Positions 18,725 to 26,827 of a stretch of 64,000 nucleotides of DNA are shown piece by piece. Each line of letters begins with the position of its first letter. Within the stretch, counting starts at the first letter, position 1. The DNA is from JAXGXJ01 sp963816155 (GTDB lineage Bacteria; Actinomycetota; Thermoleophilia; RBG-16-64-13): positions 1 to 64,000 of the forward strand of contig CAWFJE010000002.1 in assembly GCA_963816155.1 (NCBI GenBank). Reading direction: 5' to 3'. Below the pieces are notes generated by a model that worked only from the letters and a program-made list of their open reading frames with translations, was not told the DNA's origin and searched no databases. Made by a program: the position numbers and the translations under genes.

Positions 18725-19270
18725 GTGTCTGCGCCCCTTCTGCAACTGAAGCTCACGCTGGCCGGCGTCAGGCCACCGGTCTGGCGCCGCCTCTACGTCT
18801 CCAACCAGGCCTCGCTCGCCAAACTGCACGAGATCATCCAAGCGGTCGCGGGTTGGAGCGACCAACACCCGCACGAGTTCGCCATCGCGGAGCAGCGGTT
18901 TGGACGACCGGCGCCGCACGAGGTCGTGCCCGTTCGCAACGAGGCTCTCTATAGACTGCACAGCCTCGGCCTGACCCAGGGGCATGGCTTCACCTACGTC
19001 TACGACTTCGGCGACCACTGGGAGATCGAGTTGACCGTTGAAGGCGTGCTCCCTCGAGACACCGGCGGCTCCTCTCCCCTCTTGCTCGACGGGGCCCGGG
19101 CCTTCCCTCCGGAAGACTCGGGAGGAGCCGAGGGCTATGCGGACCTTATCGAGGCCCTCTCCGACCCCGCACACCCAGAGCACGACGAGTGCAGGCGCTG
19201 GGCCGGAGACGACTTCGATCCAGAGCGGTTCGATTTCGACGAGACCAACGCGAGGCTGCTGGCCCTGTAG
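18725..19270 (+). CDS. pRiA4b ORF-3-like protein
   Basis: 181 residues from GTG 18,725. The sequence LQLKLTLAGVRPPVWRRLYV, LHEIIQAVAGWSDQHPHEF and FTYVYDFGDHWEIELTVE is diagnostic of the plasmid pRiA4b ORF-3 family (PF07929), common in bacteria but of unknown function. No strong ribosome site is visible. It lies between the AOR operon and a convergent DUF4037 gene and is probably unrelated to catabolism. Confidence 0.85.
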   Translation: MSAPLLQLKLTLAGVRPPVWRRLYVSNQASLAKLHEIIQAVAGWSDQHPHEFAIAEQRFGRPAPHEVVPVRNEALYRLHSLGLTQGHGFTYVYDFGDHWEIELTVEGVLPRDTGGSSPLLLDGARAFPPEDSGGAEGYADLIEALSDPAHPEHDECRRWAGDDFDPERFDFDETNARLLAL

Positions 19271-19313
19271 GCTGCCGCCTCCCGTCGGGGGCGAGCAGTG
19301 CACGTTTCCGGTG

Positions 19314-20276
19314 CTACTCCAGCATTACGTGCAGGCGCCTCAGATCCCGGTCCTCGATGCGCATCTGCAGCTCAAACGCATGGTCCAGTAGGAAGTCGCT
19401 CTCCGAGTCACTCAGGCCCTGCCGCTTGAGTTCGGCCACGATGAGGGCGCTGATCTGTTCGACGATCTCCCGTCGGTGCTCGCCCCAGCCACCGACGTCA
19501 AGGCCGGCGTCGTCGACCTGGCACAGGTGGGTCAGCAGCCGGTGGCAATCGGCGCCCAACAACGGCAGATCCGTCATGCCCCTGTGCATCCATTTGTAGA
19601 ACGGTCTGTATCTCTTGTTGAGAAGATAGACTAGAGACGCGGCCGCCTCGATGAAGAGGCCGAGGGCACACCAGGCAGCCACAGGCTCGCCTCTGGCGAG
19701 GCAGCGGGGGAAGTTGTACTGTCCCGCCTGCCCGGCCGCGGCGCAGCGCGCGGCCATCTTCTTCAGCCGCACATCCTCGGGATAGAAGGCCAGTAGCCCA
19801 TCCCGGAAAGCCGTGAACTCGCCCAGCGGATCCGCGAATACCCTCCCGTTGGTGGCGGTGGCCAGGTAAGTCTCGGGTAGGGAGCGCCACTCGGCGAGAC
19901 TCGCGGGCGCATGAGCAAGGCCGACAAACCGGTGGTAGAAGTCGGCGACCTCGAACACCCCGGTCCGCTTCCCGCTATGCGGACCCTCGACAGCTCGCTT
20001 GAAGCCGCGATAGTCGTTCGGCAGTTCGTCGTAGCGACGCTGCAGTTCCTCCCCTATCTCCGCGTGGTCTTCCATCGCCAGCCAGAGGCAGAAGCCCGGT
20101 CCCCAGTCGTGGTCTCGGGAAAGTTCATCATCGAACCCGAAACACTGCGAGCCCTCGCCCACCAAGCCGGCCGCGATCCTATCCTCGTAGGCTGAGAAGT
20201 GCCCGGCGATGAGGGGACGGCCATACGCCTGGAAGTACGACTCGGAGAGTTCCAGACCCCTCATGGCGTCACCCAC
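19314..20276 (-). CDS. DUF4037 protein (nucleotidyltransferase-like)
   Basis: 320 residues. YGRPLIAG and GLVGEGSQCFGFDDELSRDHDWGPG match DUF4037 proteins, whose N-terminal part resembles nucleotidyltransferases (the GEGSQ...D-D pattern). GTG 20,276 is supported by GAGGAGGG upstream and overlaps the end of the TPR gene by eight bases; ATG 20,264 is an alternative. Translationally coupled to the TPR gene. Function unknown. Confidence 0.8.
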   Translation of the reverse strand: MGDAMRGLELSESYFQAYGRPLIAGHFSAYEDRIAAGLVGEGSQCFGFDDELSRDHDWGPGFCLWLAMEDHAEIGEELQRRYDELPNDYRGFKRAVEGPHSGKRTGVFEVADFYHRFVGLAHAPASLAEWRSLPETYLATATNGRVFADPLGEFTAFRDGLLAFYPEDVRLKKMAARCAAAGQAGQYNFPRCLARGEPVAAWCALGLFIEAAASLVYLLNKRYRPFYKWMHRGMTDLPLLGADCHRLLTHLCQVDDAGLDVGGWGEHRREIVEQISALIVAELKRQGLSDSESDFLLDHAFELQMRIEDRDLRRLHVMLE

Positions 20277-21111
20277 CGCCCTCCTCTGACCCTTGGGAGG
20301 ACCGGAGCTTCTCCCGCGCCATGGCCAGATGCTTGTTGGTCTTGGCCCAGTCCGGATGTTCGTTCCCCAGCACTCTCTCGATGATGCTCAGCGCCTCAGC
20401 GAAGCCCTCTTCGGCCCGGGTGAAGTCGCCCATGAGGTAGTCGAGCACCGCCAAGTTGTTCAGCCCCGTCAGATACAGCACGGACTCCTTACCGTCTGTC
20501 TGCTCATAGGTGTCGAGGGTCTCCTGGAAGTACTCTCGCGCCTTCTCGTGCCGCCCGGCGGCCATCGCGATCGCAGCGAGGTTGTTGAGCGTGGTGGCCC
20601 GCACCACCCCCTGCTTGCCCTGCTTCTCGAGCACGGCAAGAGCCCCGAGGTGCAACTCCTCCGCCTCGTCGTACCTCTTCAGGTCCTGATAGACGAGGCC
20701 CAGATTGTTGAGCACGCTGAGATAGAGAAAGTGCTCGGTCCCCACCTGGGCCTCGTAGATACCCCTGGCCTCCCGGAACAGCGACTCGGCCTTCTCGAAG
20801 TCTCCCTTGAGCCGATAGGTTCCCGCGAGGTTGTTGATGGTGGTCGCGTAGTCCGCGTTGTCGGTACCCCTCGCCGCGGCTTCGATCCGCGCGGCCTCGA
20901 GGAAGGCGACCTCGGAGTCGTCCAGTTCCTTGAGAGCCCGCAGCAGTGAACCCAACTCGTTGAGAGCAGCCACGTATTCCCGGGAATCGTCGCCCGCCTG
21001 CTCGCGGATCAGTTCAACCGACTCCCGCAAGAGCGGCTCCACCTCCCGCAGCCGGTGCTCCGCCTGCAGCCGGGCCATCTGCGCCTGGACCGCGCTCAGT
21101 CTCTCGCTCAT
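20269..21111 (-). CDS. tetratricopeptide-repeat protein (kinesin light chain-like)
   Basis: 280 residues of repeated 42-residue TPR units typical of kinesin light chain/NPHP3-like repeats (recurring LNNLA and LYLSVLNNLGLVYQDLKRYDEAEELH). A leading coiled segment (SAVQAQMARLQAEHRLREVE) precedes the repeats. It is a scaffold likely to hold a protein partner, perhaps the DUF4037 protein encoded in overlap. Start ATG 21,111. Confidence 0.85.
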   Translation of the reverse strand: MSERLSAVQAQMARLQAEHRLREVEPLLRESVELIREQAGDDSREYVAALNELGSLLRALKELDDSEVAFLEAARIEAAARGTDNADYATTINNLAGTYRLKGDFEKAESLFREARGIYEAQVGTEHFLYLSVLNNLGLVYQDLKRYDEAEELHLGALAVLEKQGKQGVVRATTLNNLAAIAMAAGRHEKAREYFQETLDTYEQTDGKESVLYLTGLNNLAVLDYLMGDFTRAEEGFAEALSIIERVLGNEHPDWAKTNKHLAMAREKLRSSQGSEEGGG

Positions 21112-21263
21112 ACTCGCACCTACCTCCTGTCATCGGTCAGACTGTGGGCGGCACTCAGCAGAAGCCGCATCGTTCCTCCCTCTCCTGCGCCATCGGTGAA
21201 CTTGACCTCAACCTCAGCCTTCGGATGAGCAGCACGTCCGATTCTCGACTCCCCCAGCAGTAG

Positions 21264-21296
21264 TAGGGTACCCTAGTAGCAGACACTACTTTGACA
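21264..21296. promoter_or_regulatory. probable operator/promoter of the TetR-dehalogenase unit
   Basis: Perfect 12-base palindrome TAGGGTACCCTA (21,264-21,275) overlaps an inverted repeat AGTAG-N6-CTACT (21,275-21,290), followed at once by TTGACA (21,291-21,296). This sits in the 209-base gap between the divergent TPR gene and the tetR gene, so it is a good candidate for autoregulation by the TetR protein encoded 25 bases later. Confidence 0.5.
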
Positions 21297-21320
21297 TTCG
21301 AGTCCTTGAAAGTGGAGGCT

Positions 21321-21950
21321 ATGAAGACCGTCGACGGGGAGCGTGCCCTGGAACCGATGTCCACCCGCTGGAAACACATGACTGACACCGAGAAGAGACA
21401 GCGCATCGTCGACGCCGTTCTGCTTCTCATAGGGAAGCATGGCCTGCAGGGAACAACGACGGCGCGCATCGCGGCCACGGTTGGGGTCTCGGAACCGACG
21501 CTGTATCGCCTCTTCCGCAACAGGCAGGAGATGCTTCTGGCGGCGGCGGATGCCATGTGGCAGATGCGGCGGGACGACCTCGATTCCGCTGAGGGCGCGG
21601 ACGCCATCGAACGCCTGCGCACCATAGGTGAGCATCACACCAGAGGCATCCAGAGGTCGCGCGTGGCCGAGTTCCTCTACGAGATGGCCGTATCTCCCCC
21701 GAGCCTGGGCCTGCGGGAGCACCTGAGGGAGCAGCATCTCCGCGATGTGCAGCACCTCATGGACATCATCGACGAGGGCAAGGTGGACGGCAGCGTGCGG
21801 AAGGATGTGGACTCTTGGGAAGCGGCGTGGCGCATCATGGCCTTCTTCTGGCTGGAAGCGACCGCGCGGCTGCACGGGCTGGAGGATGTGGTGATGGACG
21901 GCTTCTCCACCCGAGTCTTCGACTCCATCCTGAAGGAGATCGCCGAGTAG
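21321..21950 (+). CDS. TetR-family transcriptional regulator
   Basis: 209 residues from ATG 21,321, with GTGGAGG just before. A typical TetR HTH lies near residues 35-75 (RIVDAVLLLIGKHGLQGTTTARIAATVGVSEPTLYRLFRNRQEMLLAA); the C-terminal ligand domain is divergent. The gene is 67 bases upstream of the reductive-dehalogenase homologue on the same strand and probably controls it in response to a hydrophobic or aromatic ligand. Confidence 0.85.
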   Translation: MKTVDGERALEPMSTRWKHMTDTEKRQRIVDAVLLLIGKHGLQGTTTARIAATVGVSEPTLYRLFRNRQEMLLAAADAMWQMRRDDLDSAEGADAIERLRTIGEHHTRGIQRSRVAEFLYEMAVSPPSLGLREHLREQHLRDVQHLMDIIDEGKVDGSVRKDVDSWEAAWRIMAFFWLEATARLHGLEDVVMDGFSTRVFDSILKEIAE

Positions 21951-22017
21951 GCATCCGCGCGCACTGTTGGGGTAGACTGGGACGACCGCGCGCCGAGACG
22001 CCCAGGAGGATACACCG

Positions 22018-23175
22018 GTGACCAGCAGCCTGCCTGAGAGCATCGCCTTCCCGGAGGGACTCCGCCGGGACGACCTCAATCGGCCCTATCCCACTCACCG
22101 CCTTCGCCGCGTGGAGCAGCCCACTACGCGCATAACCGGCGAGGTCCAACGCTTCGACGAAAGAGAGCATGGCTTTCAGCAGGCTCTGCGGGGATGCTAC
22201 GGACCGGTGCCACAACGGGAGTTCCAGCGCTTCGTGGCCAAGTACCCCCTGTCCGGAGCGATGATGGCAGTCGAGCATCATCTGGTGGATGCGGTGGACG
22301 GTCCGATCGCCCCAGAACGTGCTCCGCTGCCCGACGACCCCGCGGCCCTCAGCAACCACATCAAGCAGACTGCGCTCTTCATGCGGGCGGACGATGTCGG
22401 TGTCTGCGAGCTACCTCCCTACGCCGTCTACTCTCACGACAAGAACGGTCAGGCTGTCGAGTTGGGCCACACGCACGCCATCGCCGTCCTGGTCGATCAG
22501 GGCTACTCCACCTTCGCGGCGGCGAGCGGACGCGATTGGATCAGCAACTCGCAGAGCTTCCGTTCCTATTCGGCCACGGCCTTGATCTCGTGCATGCTGG
22601 CCGAGTACATCAGGCGCCTTGGCTACTCCGCAAGAGCGCACCACTCCATGGACTACAAAGTGGTCGTCCCCCCCATCCTCATGATGGCCGGACTGGGGGA
22701 GATCTCCCGCATCGGTGGGATCGTCATCCACCCCTTCATGGGACCTCGCTTCAAGGCGGCGGTGGTCACGACCGACCTGCCACTCGCACCCGACAAACCT
22801 ATCGACTTCGGTCTCCAACCCTTCTGCGACTCCTGCAAGAAGTGCGCCCGCGAGTGCCCTTCCGGCTCGATCACCGACGGACCCAAGACCGTATACAACG
22901 GCTACGAGATCTGGCGGAACGATGTCGACTCGTGCGCGCGCTTCCGGGTCACCAACTCCCGCGGCTCGAGCTGCGGCAGATGCATCAAGGTGTGCCCTTG
23001 GAACAAGGCCAACAGTTGGTATCACGAACTTGCCACCCGCCTCGCCGCTCGTTCGGGGCTGGCGCGTCGTGGGCTCATATGGCTCGACGATGCCATGGGT
23101 TACGGCGAGGAGGACCCCAGTCTCAAGTGGTGGCTGGACATGGAGCAGGTCGACGACCGGGTGCTGCCGCGCTGA
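22018..23175 (+). CDS. reductive-dehalogenase-like (RdhA) cobalamin/iron-sulfur protein, cytoplasmic
   Basis: 385 residues from GTG 22,018, with AGGAGG ahead. DKPIDFGLQPFCDSCKKCAREC is the RdhA hallmark: Cys270, 273, 276, 280 for one cluster and Cys306, 319, 322, 326 (CGRCIKVCPWNK) for the other. The upstream domain (VGVCELPPYAVYS, AEYIRRLGY, AGLGEISRIGGIVIHPFMG) matches the corrinoid-binding nitroreductase-like core. There is no twin-arginine signal and no rdhB anchor gene, so it is not a classical respiratory enzyme. It lacks the flavodoxin/ferredoxin reductase fusion of NpRdhA. QueG is related but differs around the first cluster. It may reductively remove a halogen or another substituent from an aromatic ring. 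Confidence 0.85.
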   Translation: MTSSLPESIAFPEGLRRDDLNRPYPTHRLRRVEQPTTRITGEVQRFDEREHGFQQALRGCYGPVPQREFQRFVAKYPLSGAMMAVEHHLVDAVDGPIAPERAPLPDDPAALSNHIKQTALFMRADDVGVCELPPYAVYSHDKNGQAVELGHTHAIAVLVDQGYSTFAAASGRDWISNSQSFRSYSATALISCMLAEYIRRLGYSARAHHSMDYKVVVPPILMMAGLGEISRIGGIVIHPFMGPRFKAAVVTTDLPLAPDKPIDFGLQPFCDSCKKCARECPSGSITDGPKTVYNGYEIWRNDVDSCARFRVTNSRGSSCGRCIKVCPWNKANSWYHELATRLAARSGLARRGLIWLDDAMGYGEEDPSLKWWLDMEQVDDRVLPR

Positions 23176-23239
23176 GAGACGTACGGGACCACGGAACCGC
23201 CCGGTGATACCGTTACCCGGAAACGATCAGGGAGGACCC

Positions 23240-23606
23240 ATGATAGTCATCGAAGGCAGCACCACTCCGACCGCGCTCATGGCCCCCGAGGACGACATCA
23301 TCGTGGGTGAAAGCCCCGGTGAGCGGCCGCCGGCTGTTCAACATGACCGATACCGAGGGCTGGGCCGCGGCGCTCACCACCTTCGGCATCGGCGGCAGGC
23401 TCAACTGGCACACGCATGACTCCGAGCAGATCCTCTACATCACCGAGGGTCGAGGGATCGTCGCCACCAAGGAGCGGGAGTACGTGGTGACGCCGGGCAC
23501 TCTCATCTACATCCCTGCCGGTGAGAACCACTGGCACGGAGCGTGCGAAGACTCCTCCATGACCCACCTCAACATCCAGAAGGCGGGCATCCACCTGGCC
23601 GAGTAG
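23240..23606 (+). pseudogene. small cupin protein with probable frameshift
   Basis: A strong ribosome site (GGGAGGACCC) precedes ATG 23,240 (MIVIEGSTTPTALMAPEDD), but the cupin core (LNWHTHDSEQILYITEGRG, PAGENHWHG, ending HLAE) is in another frame from about 23,310. Joining the two frames near 23,308-23,320 gives about 122 residues with the usual small-cupin layout. Either a single-base error or a recent mutation is present; an internal GTG at 23,307 could give a 99-residue product but has no ribosome site. It follows the RdhA-like gene by 64 bases. Confidence 0.6.
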
Positions 23607-23613
23607 GGCCGCC

Positions 23614-23640
23614 GGGCCGCGCCCCGCCGGGGCGCGGCCC
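23614..23640. terminator. GC-rich hairpin between convergent genes
   Basis: A 12-base-pair stem (GGGCCGCGCCCC with its complement) and a three-base loop lie eight bases after the cupin stop and 18 bases before the stop of the convergent SDR gene. There is no T-run on either strand. Likely a shared end signal. Confidence 0.55.
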
Positions 23641-23658
23641 AAGACGCGGGAGGTTATC

Positions 23659-24429
23659 CTACGCCATGTATCCGGCTGCGAGCCATCCCCCGTCCACCGG
23701 CAAGGTCACCCCGGTGATGAAACAGGCGTCGTCGGAAGCCAGGAAGAGTATGGCCTTCGCCACCTCCTCCGGGTCCGCCGGGCGTCCGAAGGGGCACTGC
23801 CTCTCGATCGCCTCCAGGGACACGATGCCCTTCTCGATGGCGGCGTCGAAACGAGGGGTCCGGGTCCAGATGGGGGCTACGCAGTTCACGTTGATGCCGT
23901 GCTTGGCCCACTCCACGGCTTGGGAACGCGTCATGTTGATGACCGCGGCTTTGGAGGGACCATAGGCGTTGATGTTGGGAACGCCCGAAATGCCCGTCCG
24001 CGAAGCCACGTTGACGATCTTGCCGCCGCCGTGGTCCTTCATCCACCGCGCCGCCCTCTGACTGCACTGAAAGACGGCCCGCACGTTGATGGCCCACACT
24101 CTATCCCAAGCCGTCATGTCCTCCAGCTCGAGCGTGGGAGCAAGCACCTTGCCCGTGCCGGCGTTGTTCACCAATATGTCGAGACCGTTGAAGGCGGCGA
24201 TGGCCTCGTCGACCATGGCGTAGGTCTCGGCGGGTATCGATAGGTCGGCGGAGATGGCCACGGCCCTGCCGCCTCTACTCCTGACGGCCGCCGCCGTCTC
24301 CTCAGCGTCCCGGAGGTCGAGATCGGCGGCGACCGCGGCGGCGCCCTCCTCGGCGAAGAGCAGGGCCGTGGCCCGACCGATGCCCCTGCCTGCCCCGGTA
24401 ATCAGTGCAGTCTTTCCTCCCAGTCTCAT
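23659..24429 (-). CDS. short-chain dehydrogenase/reductase, end of the transhydroxylase operon
   Basis: 256 residues from ATG 24,429 with GGAGG nine bases ahead; the open frame to 24,486 is not supported. Cofactor motif TGAGRGIGRA, NNAG, catalytic Ser in NVASRTG and Tyr/Lys in AYGPSKAAV, ending ITGVTLPVDGGWLAAGYMA. Last gene of the long minus-strand operon with transhydroxylase, thiolase and amidohydrolase. It is one candidate for phloroglucinol reductase; the SDR at 49,396 is the other. Confidence 0.85.
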   Translation of the reverse strand: MRLGGKTALITGAGRGIGRATALLFAEEGAAAVAADLDLRDAEETAAAVRSRGGRAVAISADLSIPAETYAMVDEAIAAFNGLDILVNNAGTGKVLAPTLELEDMTAWDRVWAINVRAVFQCSQRAARWMKDHGGGKIVNVASRTGISGVPNINAYGPSKAAVINMTRSQAVEWAKHGINVNCVAPIWTRTPRFDAAIEKGIVSLEAIERQCPFGRPADPEEVAKAILFLASDDACFITGVTLPVDGGWLAAGYMA

Positions 24430-24519
24430 GTACGCCTCCGACGTCGGTCGTACCTGCATGCAGCGTACCCGCCCGCTGAAGGGCACCGGGGCGGCTGCGC
24501 CCTCGGTCGCCCCGCGTTC

Positions 24520-25563
24520 CTACACCTTCAGGTTGAACATGCGGATAGCGTTCTCGCTCATGATCGCCGTGCGCTCCGCGTCGGAGATGTCCAGAGTCTT
24601 CATGAACTCAACGCCGTCCGACATCCAGTTGTAGAACACCGGGAAGGACGTGCCGAAGAGGATGTGGTCGGCGCCGGAGACCGCAACGGCGCATTCCACC
24701 TGGTCTTTGCCCCACGACGCCGGATGCGTGGTGTCGAAGAAGATGTTGTTCTGCAGATACCTCGTTACCCTCTCGCCTTCGTTCATATCCAGGCGCAGCA
24801 TGGCTTCCTTCTTGGCGCCCAGTTTTGGCGTCAGCAGCCTCTGGTTGGCGAACCAGTTGCCTCCGAACATGGTGTGGATGAACTTGAGGTTCGGGAACTC
24901 GTCGAACATTCCGCTGAACAGCTCGCGGCCCACTGCCGTGGCCTGATCGACGATGCGACCGAACTCGCGGCGCAGGTTGGTGAAGTCGATGATGGACTGC
25001 CAGTAGACGGGCAGCGGGGTGTGATGCACGATCACCGGCACGCCCAGATCGTTGAGGACCTTCAGATAGGGCTTGAAGACCTCGTCGTCAAGATAGAGTT
25101 GGCCGTAGTGGCAGGCCATCTGCACGCCGACCATGCCCAGTTCCTTCAGACAACGTTCCAGCTCGTATAGACTCTCCTTTCCTCCCCAGGGCGGCACCGC
25201 GGCGCACGTATACAAGCGACCGTTGGAGCGCCTGCACATCTCGGCGGCCTCGTCGTTGACGATCCGGCACGCGTCGAGCCGAAGCCATTCCTGCCACACG
25301 GGGACGCGGAGGATGCCGATATCGACGCCGGCGTCGTCCATGGCCTGGAGCTTGGCCTCCAGCGAATAGTCGCCGGCTACGTAGTTGAGGTTCTGATAGC
25401 CCTTGGGCTTTTCGAGGACGAGCTGCTGTTTGCCCGAATCCATGGTCTTCACGTAGGCGATCTCGCCGAAGCCGCGGGGGGCCGTGCTGAGGAACTGGTC
25501 CAGGATCGTCTCGTCCTCGAACAGTTGCGTGGGCAGATGATGCATGTTGATATCGACGATCAT
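24520..25563 (-). CDS. amidohydrolase-2 family protein (ACMSD/resorcylate-decarboxylase-like)
   Basis: 347 residues from ATG 25,563, with AAGGAG six bases upstream. The fold is that of amidohydrolase-related aromatic decarboxylases and hydrolases: start IVDINMHHLP, later GVPVIVHHTPLP, KFIHTMFGGNWF, and LFGTSFPVF. The first metal motif is normally DxHxH but reads D-I-N-M-H, so one His ligand is Asn; the usual terminal GSD(Y/F)P reads GTSFP. These changes suggest altered or lost metal binding. In this operon it might decarboxylate a gallate-like acid, hydrolyse a ring-cleavage intermediate or be structural. Confidence 0.7.
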   Translation of the reverse strand: MIVDINMHHLPTQLFEDETILDQFLSTAPRGFGEIAYVKTMDSGKQQLVLEKPKGYQNLNYVAGDYSLEAKLQAMDDAGVDIGILRVPVWQEWLRLDACRIVNDEAAEMCRRSNGRLYTCAAVPPWGGKESLYELERCLKELGMVGVQMACHYGQLYLDDEVFKPYLKVLNDLGVPVIVHHTPLPVYWQSIIDFTNLRREFGRIVDQATAVGRELFSGMFDEFPNLKFIHTMFGGNWFANQRLLTPKLGAKKEAMLRLDMNEGERVTRYLQNNIFFDTTHPASWGKDQVECAVAVSGADHILFGTSFPVFYNWMSDGVEFMKTLDISDAERTAIMSENAIRMFNLKV

Positions 25564-25639
25564 GAGCACTCCTTACGTAGACAGATTCCACCTGAGCCAG
25601 GCTGATTCCCAGCGCTGGAAACGGCGCTTGGACCGATGC

Positions 25640-26824
25640 CTATCCCAGCTCGTTTCCGGCGATAAGCACGCTGACAGTCGCAGAACCGGGCTCCCCACCT
25701 TGGTTATGAGTCAGGCCAAGGCGCGGGTCCTTCACCTGCCGCGGGCCGGCCTTGCCCTGGAGCTGTTTGTAGACCTCATAGAGCATCCTCAGACCCGTGG
25801 CGCCGATAGGGTGCCCGAAGCATTTGAGGCCGCCGTCGGTGTTCACGGGCAGTTCCCCCTCCAGGGCGAACGTACCGGCCTCAATGTCCTCTTTCACCCG
25901 ACCGCGGGGACTGAACTGCAAGTCTTCCATGATGGTCAGTTCGGTAATGGAGAAGCAGTCGTGCACCTCAGCGATGCTGATTTCCTTGCGCGGGTCCTTG
26001 ATGCCGGCTTCCTCGTAGGCCGCGATGCCACCGCGATACGTCTCCTCCACGTGAGCAAGGTCGTACACCTGGCTCAGCCAACCCTCACGCCCTCCCTGGC
26101 AGATGGTGGCGGCTTTGATGTAGATGGGATCGGAGCGGAAGTTCTTGGCCAGGTCGGCGCGCGTGATGATGGCGGCAGCCGCGCCGTCGCTCACTCCGCA
26201 GGCGTCGTACAGCCCCAACGGATAGGCGATGATGGGAGCCTTTAGCGCCTGCTCCAGAGTGATCTCACGCTGAAAGTGAGCCTTAGGGTTGAGCGATCCG
26301 TTATGGTGGTTCTTGACTGCGATCTGGGCCAAGAGCCTCTTGCCTTCATCGAAGTCCATTCCGTACTTGGCGAAGTAGGCTGTGGCCATCATGGCGAATC
26401 CGGCCGCCGGGGTCTGGGTGGTGAGTCGATAGCTCCAGGTGCAGACAGGCCGGGTCTGCGGTAGACCGGAGTACCCCGTGTCCTTGAGCTTCTCGGCCCC
26501 GACCGCGAGCACGACGTCGTAGATGCCGGCGGCCACGGCGTACGCGGCCCCCCGGATCGCTTCCGATCCGGTGGCGCACTGGTTCTCCACGTGAGTCACG
26601 GGGATGTACGCCAGCTTCAGCGGGGTCGACATGATCGATCCCGACTCACCCGCGAAGACGCTGCCCCACCAGGCGGCTTGGATGTCCTCAGGCCCGATGC
26701 AGGCGTCTTCGAAGGCCTCGTACGCGGCATCTATGATCATGTCTTCCAGGCTCTGGCCCCAGTTCTCGCCGAACTTGACGCAGCCCATGCCCACGATGGC
26801 GACTCTGTCCTTGATGCTATTCAC
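25640..26824 (-). CDS. thiolase (SCP-x/PhlC-like)
   Basis: 394 residues from GTG 26,824. Nucleophile Cys83 sits in VENQCATGSEAI; the second active region reads EVHDCFSITE, and the C-terminal catalytic motif is GGLKCFGHPIGATG. The sequence belongs to the lipid-transfer-type thiolases that work with DUF35 proteins, as in archaeal acetoacetyl-CoA thiolase/HMG-CoA synthase complexes, BbsAB and the PhlACB acetyltransferase. It starts four bases after the fused HMGCS-like/DUF35 gene. In this pathway it could cleave acetoacetyl-CoA, or transfer or remove an acetyl group on a phloroglucinol-type ring. Confidence 0.85.
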   Translation of the reverse strand: MNSIKDRVAIVGMGCVKFGENWGQSLEDMIIDAAYEAFEDACIGPEDIQAAWWGSVFAGESGSIMSTPLKLAYIPVTHVENQCATGSEAIRGAAYAVAAGIYDVVLAVGAEKLKDTGYSGLPQTRPVCTWSYRLTTQTPAAGFAMMATAYFAKYGMDFDEGKRLLAQIAVKNHHNGSLNPKAHFQREITLEQALKAPIIAYPLGLYDACGVSDGAAAAIITRADLAKNFRSDPIYIKAATICQGGREGWLSQVYDLAHVEETYRGGIAAYEEAGIKDPRKEISIAEVHDCFSITELTIMEDLQFSPRGRVKEDIEAGTFALEGELPVNTDGGLKCFGHPIGATGLRMLYEVYKQLQGKAGPRQVKDPRLGLTHNQGGEPGSATVSVLIAGNELG

Positions 26825-26827
26825 GGC

